This document shows positions 16,947 through 24,350 of a stretch of DNA of 64,000 nt, one piece after another. Location: the NCBI GenBank assembly GCA_965207585.1, contig CBDBMT010000003.1, positions 3,100,001 through 3,164,000 of the forward strand, written 5' to 3'. The DNA is from Bin87 sp965207585 (GTDB lineage: Bacteria; Chloroflexota; Dehalococcoidia; Lucifugimonadales; UBA3495). The notes under the pieces are model-generated. The model did no database searches. It saw only the letters and a program-made list of their open reading frames with translations, and was not told the origin of the DNA. The position numbers were made by a program, and so were the translations under genes. The number at the start of each line of letters is the position of its first letter. Positions within the stretch are counted from its first letter, which is position 1.

Positions 16947-18629
16947 TTACGTATCCAAGATTACCGGGATTATCATAGGCCGCTTGTTCAGATCGTTGCG
17001 TAGGAACTGTCTCGCGACTTTTCTTATGTTTGCGCGCGCTTTGTCCGGGTCGTCGACGGGAAGATCGCCCGACACGCCCATCTCCACCGCCTCTGCAAGG
17101 CGCTTGAAGAGATGCCTGGCGTCCATGGGATCCATGAAACCGCTACCGGCGACCTGGATGGGGCCGGTCAGTTCGCCGTCCTGGTCTACGCCCGCACACA
17201 CAACGACCACGCCGTCACGGGCCAACGACCGCCGCTCCCGCAACACCACGCTGTCGGTATCCATGACCGTGGGTCCATCCAGGTATATGGGCCCAGCGGG
17301 TATGGAGCCGGTGATCGCAGCGCCGTGCTGGTCGATTTCAAGGATCTCGCCGTCCTCCAGCACGAAAATCCCGTCCGGCGCTGCTCCCAGTTCCCATGCC
17401 AGTTGGGCGTGGGCTCGGAGGTGTCGATACTCCCCATGCACCGGTACGAAGTAACGCGGCCGGGTGAGGTTGAGCATGAGCTTCAACTCTTCCTGGCTGG
17501 CGTGTCCGTGGACGTGGACCGGGGCGATGCGGTCGTACAGAACGCGCGCGCCCTGCCGCAGGAGGTTGTCGATGGTCTGGCTCACCGCCCGCTCGTTGCC
17601 CGGAATAGGAGTGGCCGAAATGACCACGGTGTCGCCTTCCATGAGGTCGACGTCCCGGCTTTCGCCGTTGGCAATGCGCACCAGCGCTGACGTGGGTTCA
17701 CCCTGACTGCCTGTGGTCATGAGGACTACCCGTTCCGGCGGTAGGTCGGCCACGTCGCGCACGGGAACGATGGTGCCCGGCAACGCATCCAGGTAGCCCA
17801 TCTCGGTGGCCATCTGCACGTTGGCGACCATACTTCGACCCACAAAGGCCACATAACGACCGTGATTTTCCGCGGCGGTGATGACCTGCTGGATCCGGCT
17901 GATCAATGACGCAAACGTTGCGATGATCACCCGGCCGGGGGCGTCTCCGACCGCTCGGTCCAGAGCATCACTCATGATCCGCTCTGAAGGCGTATACCCA
18001 GGCAACTCGGCGTAGGTTGAATCGGAGCACAGCAGGAGCACGCCGTTTTTTCCCCGTTCAGCGAGCGCGGGCAGATCGATGGTGTGACCGTCCACCGGGG
18101 TGTGGTCGATCTTGAAATCGCCGGTGTGTATCACGCTGCCCCAGGGGGTCTCGATGCAGATACCCATGGCGTCCGGGATGCTGTGGCAGACGCGAAACCA
18201 GGTGGCCCGGAAGCTGTCGCCGAACTCAACGGGCTGCTCCGGCTCAACGGCATGCACCACGGCGTCGCGCGTGGAGCGTCGTTCATTGAGTTTGACCGTG
18301 ATCAGCCCGTGCGCCAGGCGGGGCGCGTAGACTGGAGCGTCAAGGTCGGGCAGCACGTAAGGCAGCGCGCCGATATGGTCCTCGTGTCCGTGAGTGATCA
18401 AGATGCCGCGCACTCGATGCGACTGGGCCGCCAGATAGGAAACATCAGGGATGATCAGATCGACGCCGGGCATATCCTCAGTTGGGAATTGCACCCCACA
18501 ATCCACGATGATGATGTCCTCACCACATTCCAGAACCATCATGTTCTTGCCGATCTCGCCCAGCCCTCCCAGGGGCAAGATACGCAGCGGATGGTCAGGC
18601 AGGCGGTGGGATGCGGGAAGCGCGGTCAT
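16947..18629 (-). CDS. rnj: Ribonuclease J
   Basis: 560-residue metallo-beta-lactamase/beta-CASP ribonuclease for mRNA decay and rRNA maturation, with endo- and 5'-exonuclease activity in known relatives. L-G-G-L-G-E-I-G-K-N is at residues 19-29, V-D-C-G at 42-45, and the zinc motif H-G-H-E-D-H at 80-85. The beta-CASP motifs G-S-Q-G-E-P and P-V-H-G-E-Y-R-H are also present. Length is standard for RNase J. The start at 18629 is the only good one; no clear ribosome site is seen. It lies 12 bases after the glycosylase gene and is probably co-transcribed with it. A terminator-like hairpin follows. Confidence 0.95.
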   Translation of the reverse strand: MTALPASHRLPDHPLRILPLGGLGEIGKNMMVLECGEDIIIVDCGVQFPTEDMPGVDLIIPDVSYLAAQSHRVRGILITHGHEDHIGALPYVLPDLDAPVYAPRLAHGLITVKLNERRSTRDAVVHAVEPEQPVEFGDSFRATWFRVCHSIPDAMGICIETPWGSVIHTGDFKIDHTPVDGHTIDLPALAERGKNGVLLLCSDSTYAELPGYTPSERIMSDALDRAVGDAPGRVIIATFASLISRIQQVITAAENHGRYVAFVGRSMVANVQMATEMGYLDALPGTIVPVRDVADLPPERVVLMTTGSQGEPTSALVRIANGESRDVDLMEGDTVVISATPIPGNERAVSQTIDNLLRQGARVLYDRIAPVHVHGHASQEELKLMLNLTRPRYFVPVHGEYRHLRAHAQLAWELGAAPDGIFVLEDGEILEIDQHGAAITGSIPAGPIYLDGPTVMDTDSVVLRERRSLARDGVVVVCAGVDQDGELTGPIQVAGSGFMDPMDARHLFKRLAEAVEMGVSGDLPVDDPDKARANIRKVARQFLRNDLNKRPMIIPVILDT

Positions 18630-18641
18630 GCTGGAAGCGGA

Positions 18642-19397
18642 TCAGAACAGTCTTTGCTGGCCGGGCAGTGGTTCGTTTGGTTCGTCGACCTCACCGGTGG
18701 AGGGTTGCTCCGCCTGGGAGCCGGCGACCTCTGTTTCCGCGGGTGCCAACGTGTCCCAAAGGGAGCGAGTTTGTTGTGCTGGCGAAGGTTCGAAGGAAGC
18801 GCTGGCCTCCCGAATTTGAGCGCTTTCAGAAGCGGGTTCGGACTGGATGCGCAATACGTCCAACAAGCCAGGAATTTTTGCGAAGTCCTCCTCGATGGCG
18901 GCCCTCATTTCCTGGCGGCGCAAACCGGCCGCTGGGTGCATGATGGGGAAGATATGACGACCGTTCACGCGCCGTAAACGTCCCCTCACCCGGCTGATGC
19001 TCTGCCCGGGGATAAATCGGGCGGTGGAAAATCGACCGAGCGTAACTATCAGCAGCGGGTCGAGCAGTTCTATCTGGCGGTCAAGATATTTGCTGCACGC
19101 GGCGATTTCTGAGGGGACAGGGTCGCGGTTATCGGGCGGGCGGCACTTTACCATGTTGGCGATATAAACCTGGTCTCTGGTCATGCCGATGGATTGGAGG
19201 AGGTCTTCGAGGAAATTGCCTGCCGGTCCGACAAAGGGGCGACCCTGACGGTCCTCGTGGAACCCCGGACCTTCACCAATGAACAGGATTTCGGCCGCGT
19301 CAGGACCCTCTCCGGGCACGGCGTTCGTTCTGCCGGCGTGCAACTGGCAATCCGTGCACACATTGACGACACGAGCGACCTCGGCAAGCGTGTCCAT
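18642..19397 (-). CDS. Type-4 uracil-DNA glycosylase, iron-sulfur
   Basis: 251-residue uracil-DNA glycosylase of the 4Fe-4S class, which removes uracil from deaminated DNA. Cluster cysteines are Cys14, Cys17, Cys85 and Cys101 (C-T-D-C and the M-V-K-C...A-A-C pair). Motif I is G-E-G-P-G (41-45) and motif II is H-P-A-A. The G-E-G-P-G form is typical of family 4. The C-terminal 60 residues beyond the catalytic domain are Pro/Glu/Ala-rich and probably disordered. It sits between acpP and rnj on the same strand. Confidence 0.92.
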   Translation of the reverse strand: MDTLAEVARVVNVCTDCQLHAGRTNAVPGEGPDAAEILFIGEGPGFHEDRQGRPFVGPAGNFLEDLLQSIGMTRDQVYIANMVKCRPPDNRDPVPSEIAACSKYLDRQIELLDPLLIVTLGRFSTARFIPGQSISRVRGRLRRVNGRHIFPIMHPAAGLRRQEMRAAIEEDFAKIPGLLDVLRIQSEPASESAQIREASASFEPSPAQQTRSLWDTLAPAETEVAGSQAEQPSTGEVDEPNEPLPGQQRLF

Positions 19398-19445
19398 TGC
19401 TCAAGTAACCCATGTCCAATGCAGCGCCGGCACGCAAGTCGCAGC

Positions 19446-19706
19446 CTATTCGTCCGTCACGCCCTTGCCCTTCAGGTAATTCACAGCGTCGGCGATAGTG
19501 TGAATCTCGCCGGCGTCTTCATCGGGGATTTCGATCGTGTTGTCGCTGGAACTGAATTCCTCTTCAAACGCCATGATGAGTTCTACCAGATCCAGTGAAT
19601 CGGCCCCCAGATCATCCTGAAAAGATGAGCTCTCGCTGACATCGCCGGCGTCTACGCCGAGCTTGTCAACCACAATGTCGGTAATCCGTTCGAGCACGGT
19701 ACTCAC
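19446..19706 (-). CDS. acpP: Acyl carrier protein
   Basis: 86-residue carrier of growing fatty acyl chains. The phosphopantetheine attachment site D-L-G-A-D-S-L-D-L is intact with Ser37. The acidic helix II V-E-L-I-M-A-F-E-E-E-F and the loop I-E-I-P-D-E-D-A-G are typical. Unlike the usual family pattern, E-E-F runs into S-S-S-D-N-T before I-E-I-P, an insertion of about five residues between helix II and helix III that makes the protein longer than the common 77-80. It starts with GTG at 19706 preceded by GGAGA. It lies in the nusB-acpP-udg segment of the minus-strand gene run. Confidence 0.95.
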   Translation of the reverse strand: MSTVLERITDIVVDKLGVDAGDVSESSSFQDDLGADSLDLVELIMAFEEEFSSSDNTIEIPDEDAGEIHTIADAVNYLKGKGVTDE

Positions 19707-19773
19707 AGGTTCATCTCCGTGAAAAAGTCGTGGATACAGCCACGCAATGGGTCTAAGGCGTGCGGAGTCTAAA

Positions 19774-20238
19774 CTAATTTACCGCACTGTCAACGGATGT
19801 TTGCAAATCGTGGGCGACTGAACCCAAGACACCGTTGACGAACCGAGCGCTGCTTTCACTGCCAAACGTGGACGCCAGTTCGACAGCTTCATTGATAACA
19901 ACGTTCCTTGGAATGTGATCGCGATTGAGCAGTTCATAGATTGCCACACGCAATATGTTGCGGTCAACGATGGACAATAAACGAACCGGCAGGGCGGGAG
20001 CGTAGCGGCCGATGATCTCGTCGACGCCGGAGCCTTCCGCGGTTATTCCAGCTACCATCGATTCCGCGGCTCGTCGGGTGCTGGTTGTGGCCGGGCTCTC
20101 GGCGCATAACCATTCCATCGTGCCAGGTGCCGAGTCGGACCGGACGTCCTCGGCATAGAGGGACAGGAGCGCGAGTACCCGGGCCTGCCGGCCTACCGGA
20201 CCCGGTCGGATGCCTGAGGTGAAAGGATTATCGGTCAA
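19774..20238 (-). CDS. nusB: Transcription antitermination factor NusB
   Basis: 154-residue RNA-binding partner of NusE/S10 in rRNA antitermination. The all-helical NusB fold shows Q-A-R-V-L-A-L-L-S-L-Y at the N-terminus, I-V-D-R-N-I-L-R-V-A-I-Y-E-L in the middle, then V-I-N-E-A-V-E-L-A and S-A-R-F-V-N-G-V-L-G. The start must be TTG at 20238 (GAAGGG just upstream), since no ATG or GTG precedes the first helix. The neighbours fabD and acpP are fatty-acid genes, an unusual placement. Confidence 0.92.
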   Translation of the reverse strand: MTDNPFTSGIRPGPVGRQARVLALLSLYAEDVRSDSAPGTMEWLCAESPATTSTRRAAESMVAGITAEGSGVDEIIGRYAPALPVRLLSIVDRNILRVAIYELLNRDHIPRNVVINEAVELASTFGSESSARFVNGVLGSVAHDLQTSVDSAVN

Positions 20239-20303
20239 GACCCTTCACAGCCGCAACGAAAGAAGTTACGGCTGGCTCCGGCAATCCGCAGGCCCCTGAA
20301 GGG

Positions 20304-21254
20304 TCAGGGGCCGTCCGAACCTGCTTTGTGGATCGAATCGGGGTCGGACAACGTCAACGCTTCCACCTCGGGATCGATGCGACGGACGAGGCTGGACAGC
20401 ACCCGCGCCGGCCCGAACTCGACGAAACGGTTGACGCCGGAGTCGACCATAAAGCGCACCGAGTGTTTCCACATGACGCAGTGGCACAGGCCGGTGAGCA
20501 ACTCATTACGGGCCTGTTCCGAATTGATGATCGCCGTTCCGGTGGAATTTGCGATTACCGGGAACTGCGGGTCATGCAATCGGATCTGGTCAATGGCGAC
20601 GGTCAAGCCTTCCTGCGCCTCGGCCATCAGCCGCGAGTGGAAAGCGCCGCTGACCGCCAGCGGAACCACCTTTTTGGCTCCGCGAGCGGACGCCAGATCC
20701 ATGGCGCGCGCCAGGGCCATCTTGTCCCCGCTTACCACAATCTGGTCGTCGGAGTTGATGTTTGCCATCTCAACTCCGGCGTCAAGGGCAACTTGTGCGA
20801 CGTCATACTCATCGAGGCCGATAATCGCCGCCATGGATCCCGGGTGCGATTCGGACGCTTCGTGCATCAACCGCCCGCGCTCCCGGACGAGACGGATGCC
20901 GTCGCTGAAATCCATCACGCCGCCAACCACCATGGACGTGTATTCGCCGAGGCTGTGGCCGGCGACAGCCAGAGGATCCGGGGCCTGCGGGCCCAGGTAC
21001 TCCTGCCACGCTCGCCAGATGGCGATGCACACGGTCATGATGGCGGGCTGGGCGTGAGCGGTATCCTGCAGGTCCTCCGCGGGACCTTCGAACATCAGGT
21101 TCGAAAGGTGAATGCCGAGGCTGTCATCAGCCTCGCTGAAAACTTCTCTTGCGGCAGGCGACCGTTCGAATAGCGAACGCCCCATGCCAACTTTTTGCGT
21201 GCCCTGTCCGGGAAAGATATATGAGTAAACCGGAGTTCGGGCGATGTCTGCCAT
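20304..21254 (-). CDS. fabD: Malonyl-CoA:ACP transacylase
   Basis: 316-residue enzyme that loads malonyl groups onto acyl carrier protein for fatty-acid synthesis. P-G-Q-G-T-Q lies at residues 15-20 and the nucleophile elbow G-H-S-L-G-E contains Ser101. The second catalytic residue is the His in G-A-F-H-S-R. GGAG precedes the ATG at 21254. A perfect 9-bp hairpin (20291-20312) straddles its stop codon. It lies between rpmF and nusB. The usual neighbours plsX, fabH, fabG and fabF are not in the window, so the rest of the pathway must be elsewhere. Confidence 0.95.
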   Translation of the reverse strand: MADIARTPVYSYIFPGQGTQKVGMGRSLFERSPAAREVFSEADDSLGIHLSNLMFEGPAEDLQDTAHAQPAIMTVCIAIWRAWQEYLGPQAPDPLAVAGHSLGEYTSMVVGGVMDFSDGIRLVRERGRLMHEASESHPGSMAAIIGLDEYDVAQVALDAGVEMANINSDDQIVVSGDKMALARAMDLASARGAKKVVPLAVSGAFHSRLMAEAQEGLTVAIDQIRLHDPQFPVIANSTGTAIINSEQARNELLTGLCHCVMWKHSVRFMVDSGVNRFVEFGPARVLSSLVRRIDPEVEALTLSDPDSIHKAGSDGP

Positions 21255-21330
21255 GATGACCGCTCTCCAAGTTAGCGATGCAAAATCGCGGCCCTGTCAT
21301 CTCGTCGTTATGGTGTTGTTTCGCAGTCGT

Positions 21331-21510
21331 TCAGCCTCCGACTTGCCGGCCTCTGTAGTACCCGCAGGACGGGCACGCTGCGTGCGGGCGTTTGGCTGCC
21401 CGACACCTCGGGCAGCGCGCCGGATGCATGGTCCTGAGGCGGTATGCTGGAGACGAAAGTCGTCGTCCCTTGCGTGCTCTGGTCAGTTTCTTGTTTGGTA
21501 GTGCTCCCAT
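21331..21510 (-). CDS. rpmF: 50S ribosomal protein L32
   Basis: 59-residue ribosomal protein found by reading the minus strand between fabD and DUF177. It begins M-G-A-L-P as in the family, with a basic K-K-L-T-R-A-R-K-G-R-R segment. Two zinc-ribbon pairs follow, C-P-R-C (Cys33, Cys36) and C-P-S-C-G-Y-Y (Cys46, Cys49), so it is the zinc-binding form. DUF177-rpmF is one of the most conserved gene pairs in bacteria. An overlapping 78-codon frame covering the same bases is not the gene. Confidence 0.95.
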   Translation of the reverse strand: MGALPNKKLTRARKGRRLSSPAYRLRTMHPARCPRCRAAKRPHAACPSCGYYRGRQVGG

Positions 21511-21588
21511 TTTTCAATCCATTCTTGAGGCCGAAGTCTCGCAAGTAGTTGTCGCAAAGGACCCAATCCGCGCTTCGGGCCTTAGCCT

Positions 21589-22110
21589 TCAGGTTTGCTG
21601 CTCATCCATGAGCGAGAGTAGCGACGCCCATCTCGGGTCGACTTCCCGATTATAACAGTCGCACGGTTCAAGGTTGCGGTCTCGACCGCAGCGATCGCAG
21701 ATGCCAACGCAATCAGGCCGGCACAGCGGTTTCAGCGGAAGAGCGGCCAGCGTAGCTTGGCGGGTGGCCTCTGCCAAATCCAGGTTGTGGTCCGGGCTGA
21801 TGAACAACGCCTCCCAATCGTCGGGAAGCAAAATTCTGGCTCCCGTTTTGACATCGATCTCTGGGAAATACTCTTCATCGAGTTCAATGCCAAACGTGCG
21901 CGAAAATCCTTCGAGGCACCGTGAGCAGTCTTGCGGAATGCGCACATCGAGGCGTGCCTGCACCCAAATGCCCTGGTGCGTACGCACCATTTTCACCGAG
22001 CCTCGCACGTATTCCACAGGATGGTCGGCGTCGCAGATATCCTCCTCAATGTCGAAATTCCGATGCGAACCGATTGCTTCTTTCAGCAGTTGCGCGACGT
22101 TGTATTTCAT
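21589..22110 (-). CDS. DUF177/YceD family protein
   Basis: 173 residues of the YceD/DUF177 family, nearly always encoded just before rpmF and implicated in 23S rRNA or large-subunit accumulation. The conserved pairs are C-S-R-C-L-E-G-F in the middle and C-R-P-D-C-V-G-I-C-D-R-C-G near the end. First gene after a very good sigma-70-type promoter (22158-22186), so it probably leads the run rpmF, fabD, nusB, acpP and perhaps onward. Confidence 0.9.
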   Translation of the reverse strand: MKYNVAQLLKEAIGSHRNFDIEEDICDADHPVEYVRGSVKMVRTHQGIWVQARLDVRIPQDCSRCLEGFSRTFGIELDEEYFPEIDVKTGARILLPDDWEALFISPDHNLDLAEATRQATLAALPLKPLCRPDCVGICDRCGRDRNLEPCDCYNREVDPRWASLLSLMDEQQT

Positions 22111-22157
22111 GGCTGGACGCGACCTGAAAACGCACTCGATTCGTGAATTGGCGCCAG

Positions 22158-22186
22158 ATTATAGGATGGCCCTATACCTGCATCAA
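22158..22186 (-). promoter_or_regulatory. Sigma-70-type promoter for the DUF177-rpmF-fabD run
   Basis: On the minus strand TTGATG (22181-22186) and TATAAT (22158-22163) are separated by exactly 17 bases. The predicted transcription start is near 22150, about 40 bases before the DUF177 ATG at 22110. This is the best promoter match in the window. Confidence 0.8.
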
Positions 22187-22278
22187 TAGAATCGCGGGTC
22201 AATTTTGCCAATTTTATGAATCTCCAAGCCTTGCCGCCGGCGCCTGGCACACCTGACGGTCGTGCGGTCGGAGGGCCG

Positions 22279-22686
22279 TCAGTCTGATGCGTGGGTATGG
22301 ATGTAATCGATGATGTCGTTGGTGGACGTGCCCGGCCCGAAAACCGCAGACACCCCCATCTGGGACAATTCTTCCCGATCTTCTTCAGGGACGATACCGC
22401 CCAGAACGACTAACACGTCGTCCATTCCTTGTTCGCCCAGCAATCGCATGATTTCGGGAAGCAACTCCATGTGCGCTCCCGAAAGGATGCTCAACCCCAG
22501 GACCGACACGTCTTCCTGCGCGGCGGCCTGCACTACCATCCTCGGAGTTTGACGGATGCCTGTGTAGATGACCTCCATGCCGGCGTCACGCAACGCCCGG
22601 GCGATCACCTTCGCTCCGCGGTCGTGTCCGTCCAGTCCAGGCTTGGCCACGAGGACCCTGATCGGGTTAGCGCGTTGGGTGGTCAT
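22279..22686 (-). CDS. Methylmalonyl-CoA mutase, B12-binding small subunit
   Basis: 135-residue stand-alone cobalamin-binding domain. The B12 signature D-x-H-x-x-G is Asp19, His21, Gly24, with His21 expected to replace the lower axial base. G-L-S-I-L-S-G-A-H and V-V-L-G-G-I-V-P complete the Rossmann-like fold. K-P-G-L-D-G-H-D-R-G is typical of acyl-CoA mutase C-terminal subunits, not of methionine synthase. The ATG at 22686 has GGAAA upstream; an in-frame start 57 bases earlier adds residues with no family match. It should pair with the large subunit at 8501-10162. It is physically unlinked to it here and reads toward DUF177. Confidence 0.9.
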   Translation of the reverse strand: MTTQRANPIRVLVAKPGLDGHDRGAKVIARALRDAGMEVIYTGIRQTPRMVVQAAAQEDVSVLGLSILSGAHMELLPEIMRLLGEQGMDDVLVVLGGIVPEEDREELSQMGVSAVFGPGTSTNDIIDYIHTHASD

Positions 22687-22856
22687 AGAAGCGTTTCCAA
22701 GTACTGAAATGCAGCGTAGCGCATCAGGCGCGAATTTCGCCAAGGATCAAGCTCCTGACAATTCTACTACAATTTTTGTCTCCCTCTTGGCGTTGTCTGT
22801 TGATCTCAACGGCTCTTGTGCTGCCGTGCGCTCGAGCAGGGCGGCGGTGTCGAACG

Positions 22857-22886
22857 TTGACAGTCCGGCGCCGCTGTTACTATCCT
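22857..22886 (+). promoter_or_regulatory. Promoter for tRNA-Arg (TCT)
   Basis: TTGACA (22857-22862) and TATCCT (22881-22886) with an 18-base spacer. The tRNA begins 12 bases after the -10 element, as expected for a short-leader tRNA promoter. Confidence 0.65.
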
Positions 22887-22897
22887 AATCTTGGCGC

Positions 22898-22973
22898 GTC
22901 CCAGTAGCTCAGTGGATAGAGCGGCTGCCTTCTAAGCAGCTGGCCGCGGGTTCGAATCCTGCCTGGGACGCCA
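22898..22973 (+). tRNA. tRNA-Arg (TCT)
   Basis: Acceptor GTCCCAG/CTGGGAC with discriminator G and encoded CCA. The D arm is GCTC...GAGC. The anticodon loop CTTCTAA is closed by GCTGC/GCAGC, giving anticodon TCT. The T loop is TTCGAAT. It is a single gene with its own promoter just upstream. Confidence 0.95.
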
Positions 22974-23214
22974 CTTCATCCCTGCTTTGAGTAGGGGTTG
23001 TGCGTTTTTCGGCGGTTGCGAACAGCCGCAGCCTCGCCATGCTCCTTCTGGTGTCTGCAATCTGAGCGCGCCATCGACTCGCCGCGGAGCCCGGTAGGCC
23101 GACGGTCATCCTGCGATTTGCGCCGAACCCGGTCACTTTGACACTCTCATTGCTGCACCTATAATTGCGCCATAGCGCTCGCAGTTCACGACAGCACCCG
23201 AAGGAGATTGCGAT

Positions 23215-24180
23215 ATGCCCACTTGGAAAGTTGCCTATTTCAGCGGAGTAGGGGGACGCCCTCAGATCATGCTGGACAATGCCCCGGACGACATAGAGGT
23301 CACCGTGGTCAACCCCGCGCTGTCTGAGGACGAAAAGATCGAGTTGTGCCGCGACGCCGATGCGATCATCAGCAGCGACCTCACTCTCAGCCTCGTCCAG
23401 GAATGCTCCAAGCTCAAGTTGATCCAGACCCTCAGCGCGGGCTACGACCGACTGCCTCTTGAAGAAATCCTGGAAATGGGCATACCGGTGGCCAACAATG
23501 GTGGGGCCAACGCGATTTCGGTTTCGGAACAGACTCTGGCCCTGATGATCGGGATCAGCAGGAACCTCATGGCGCAATGGGACAGCACCACCCGGCAGCG
23601 TGCCTGGCGGAGCGATCTCTACCAGACCGACCTGTCGGAGGTTACCGACAAGACGGTGGGCATCGTCGGGCTTGGGCGGATCGGGCGTCAGGTCGCCAAG
23701 CGCCTCACCGGCTTTGACACGCGCACCATTTTCTACGACATCGAGGACATCCCGGAAGACATCCAGCGTGAGGTGAAAGCTGAGCCGGTAGGATTCGACG
23801 AATTGTTGGAAACTTCCGACATCGTAAGTATGCACGTGCCTTTGACCCGGCGCACCCGGGGCATGATGTCCGACCGCGAGTTCAGCATGATGAAGCCCAC
23901 TGCTTTCTTCATCAACCTGTGCCGAGGGCCGGTAGTCGACGAGGCGGCGCTGTATCGCGCCCTGACCGAGGGCCAGATCGCGGGGGCCGGTCTGGACGTT
24001 TTGGAAGTGGAGCCGACCCCGGCGGACAACCCGCTGTTCGAACTGGACAACGTGATCATCACCCCGCACATGGCCGGCCAGAGCCAGGAAACCGCGCTGC
24101 GGGCTGCCCATTTTGCCTACGGCAACATCCTCCGGGTGCTTAACGGCGGGGAAGCGGAGTCGCTGGTCACGCCGGAATAG
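23215..24180 (+). CDS. D-isomer-specific 2-hydroxyacid dehydrogenase
   Basis: 321-residue NAD(P)-dependent dehydrogenase that reduces a 2-keto acid or oxidises a D-2-hydroxy acid. The Rossmann motif G-L-G-R-I-G is at residues 152-157. Catalytic residues are Arg237 (L-C-R-G), Glu266 (L-E-V-E-P) and His285 (I-T-P-H-M). Sequence and length resemble glyoxylate/hydroxypyruvate or phosphoglycerate dehydrogenases without the ACT domain. Substrate is not fixed by sequence. GAAGGAG precedes the ATG. It is followed by the second inverted-repeat element, then an FAH-family gene in the same direction. Confidence 0.92.
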   Translation: MPTWKVAYFSGVGGRPQIMLDNAPDDIEVTVVNPALSEDEKIELCRDADAIISSDLTLSLVQECSKLKLIQTLSAGYDRLPLEEILEMGIPVANNGGANAISVSEQTLALMIGISRNLMAQWDSTTRQRAWRSDLYQTDLSEVTDKTVGIVGLGRIGRQVAKRLTGFDTRTIFYDIEDIPEDIQREVKAEPVGFDELLETSDIVSMHVPLTRRTRGMMSDREFSMMKPTAFFINLCRGPVVDEAALYRALTEGQIAGAGLDVLEVEPTPADNPLFELDNVIITPHMAGQSQETALRAAHFAYGNILRVLNGGEAESLVTPE

Positions 24181-24216
24181 CAGCTGAGGGTTGACGCACA
24201 CACGCTTTCGAAAACC

Positions 24217-24324
24217 GTCAGCATCAGGATTTACCGGATTGAAGGATTTTCAGGATTTGGAGTTATCCAATGGGGAAGCATCCAATCGCGCAAATTCCCA
24301 AATCCTGAAAATCCTGATTCTGAC
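24217..24324. repeat. 108-bp interspersed element with terminal inverted repeats, copy 2
   Basis: Ends are GTCAGCATCAGGAT (24217-24230) and ATCCTGATTCTGAC (24311-24324), inverted copies with one mismatch. Further inner pairing exists, for example TTCAGGATTT against AAATCCTGAA. Its reverse complement aligns with the element at 3625-3733 across the whole length, best at both ends and at GATTGGA. It lies between the 2-hydroxyacid dehydrogenase stop and the FAH-family gene. Confidence 0.78.
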
Positions 24325-24350
24325 AATTCCCCGCCCAGAGGAGTATTCCC

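Noticed and set aside
20291..20312. A perfect 9-bp hairpin (loop AGGG) spanning the fabD stop, considered as terminator
   Set aside because: No T-run follows on the minus strand, and nusB begins shortly after; it may be a processing or translation-coupling hairpin, but nothing further supports that.
21308..21544. A 78-codon minus-strand open frame
   Set aside because: It overlaps rpmF in another frame; the rpmF reading gives a textbook L32 with zinc cysteines.
22909..24201. A 430-codon minus-strand open frame across the 2-hydroxyacid dehydrogenase
   Set aside because: It is antisense to a well-supported dehydrogenase with all catalytic residues, overlaps the tRNA-Arg gene, and its protein has no recognisable motif.
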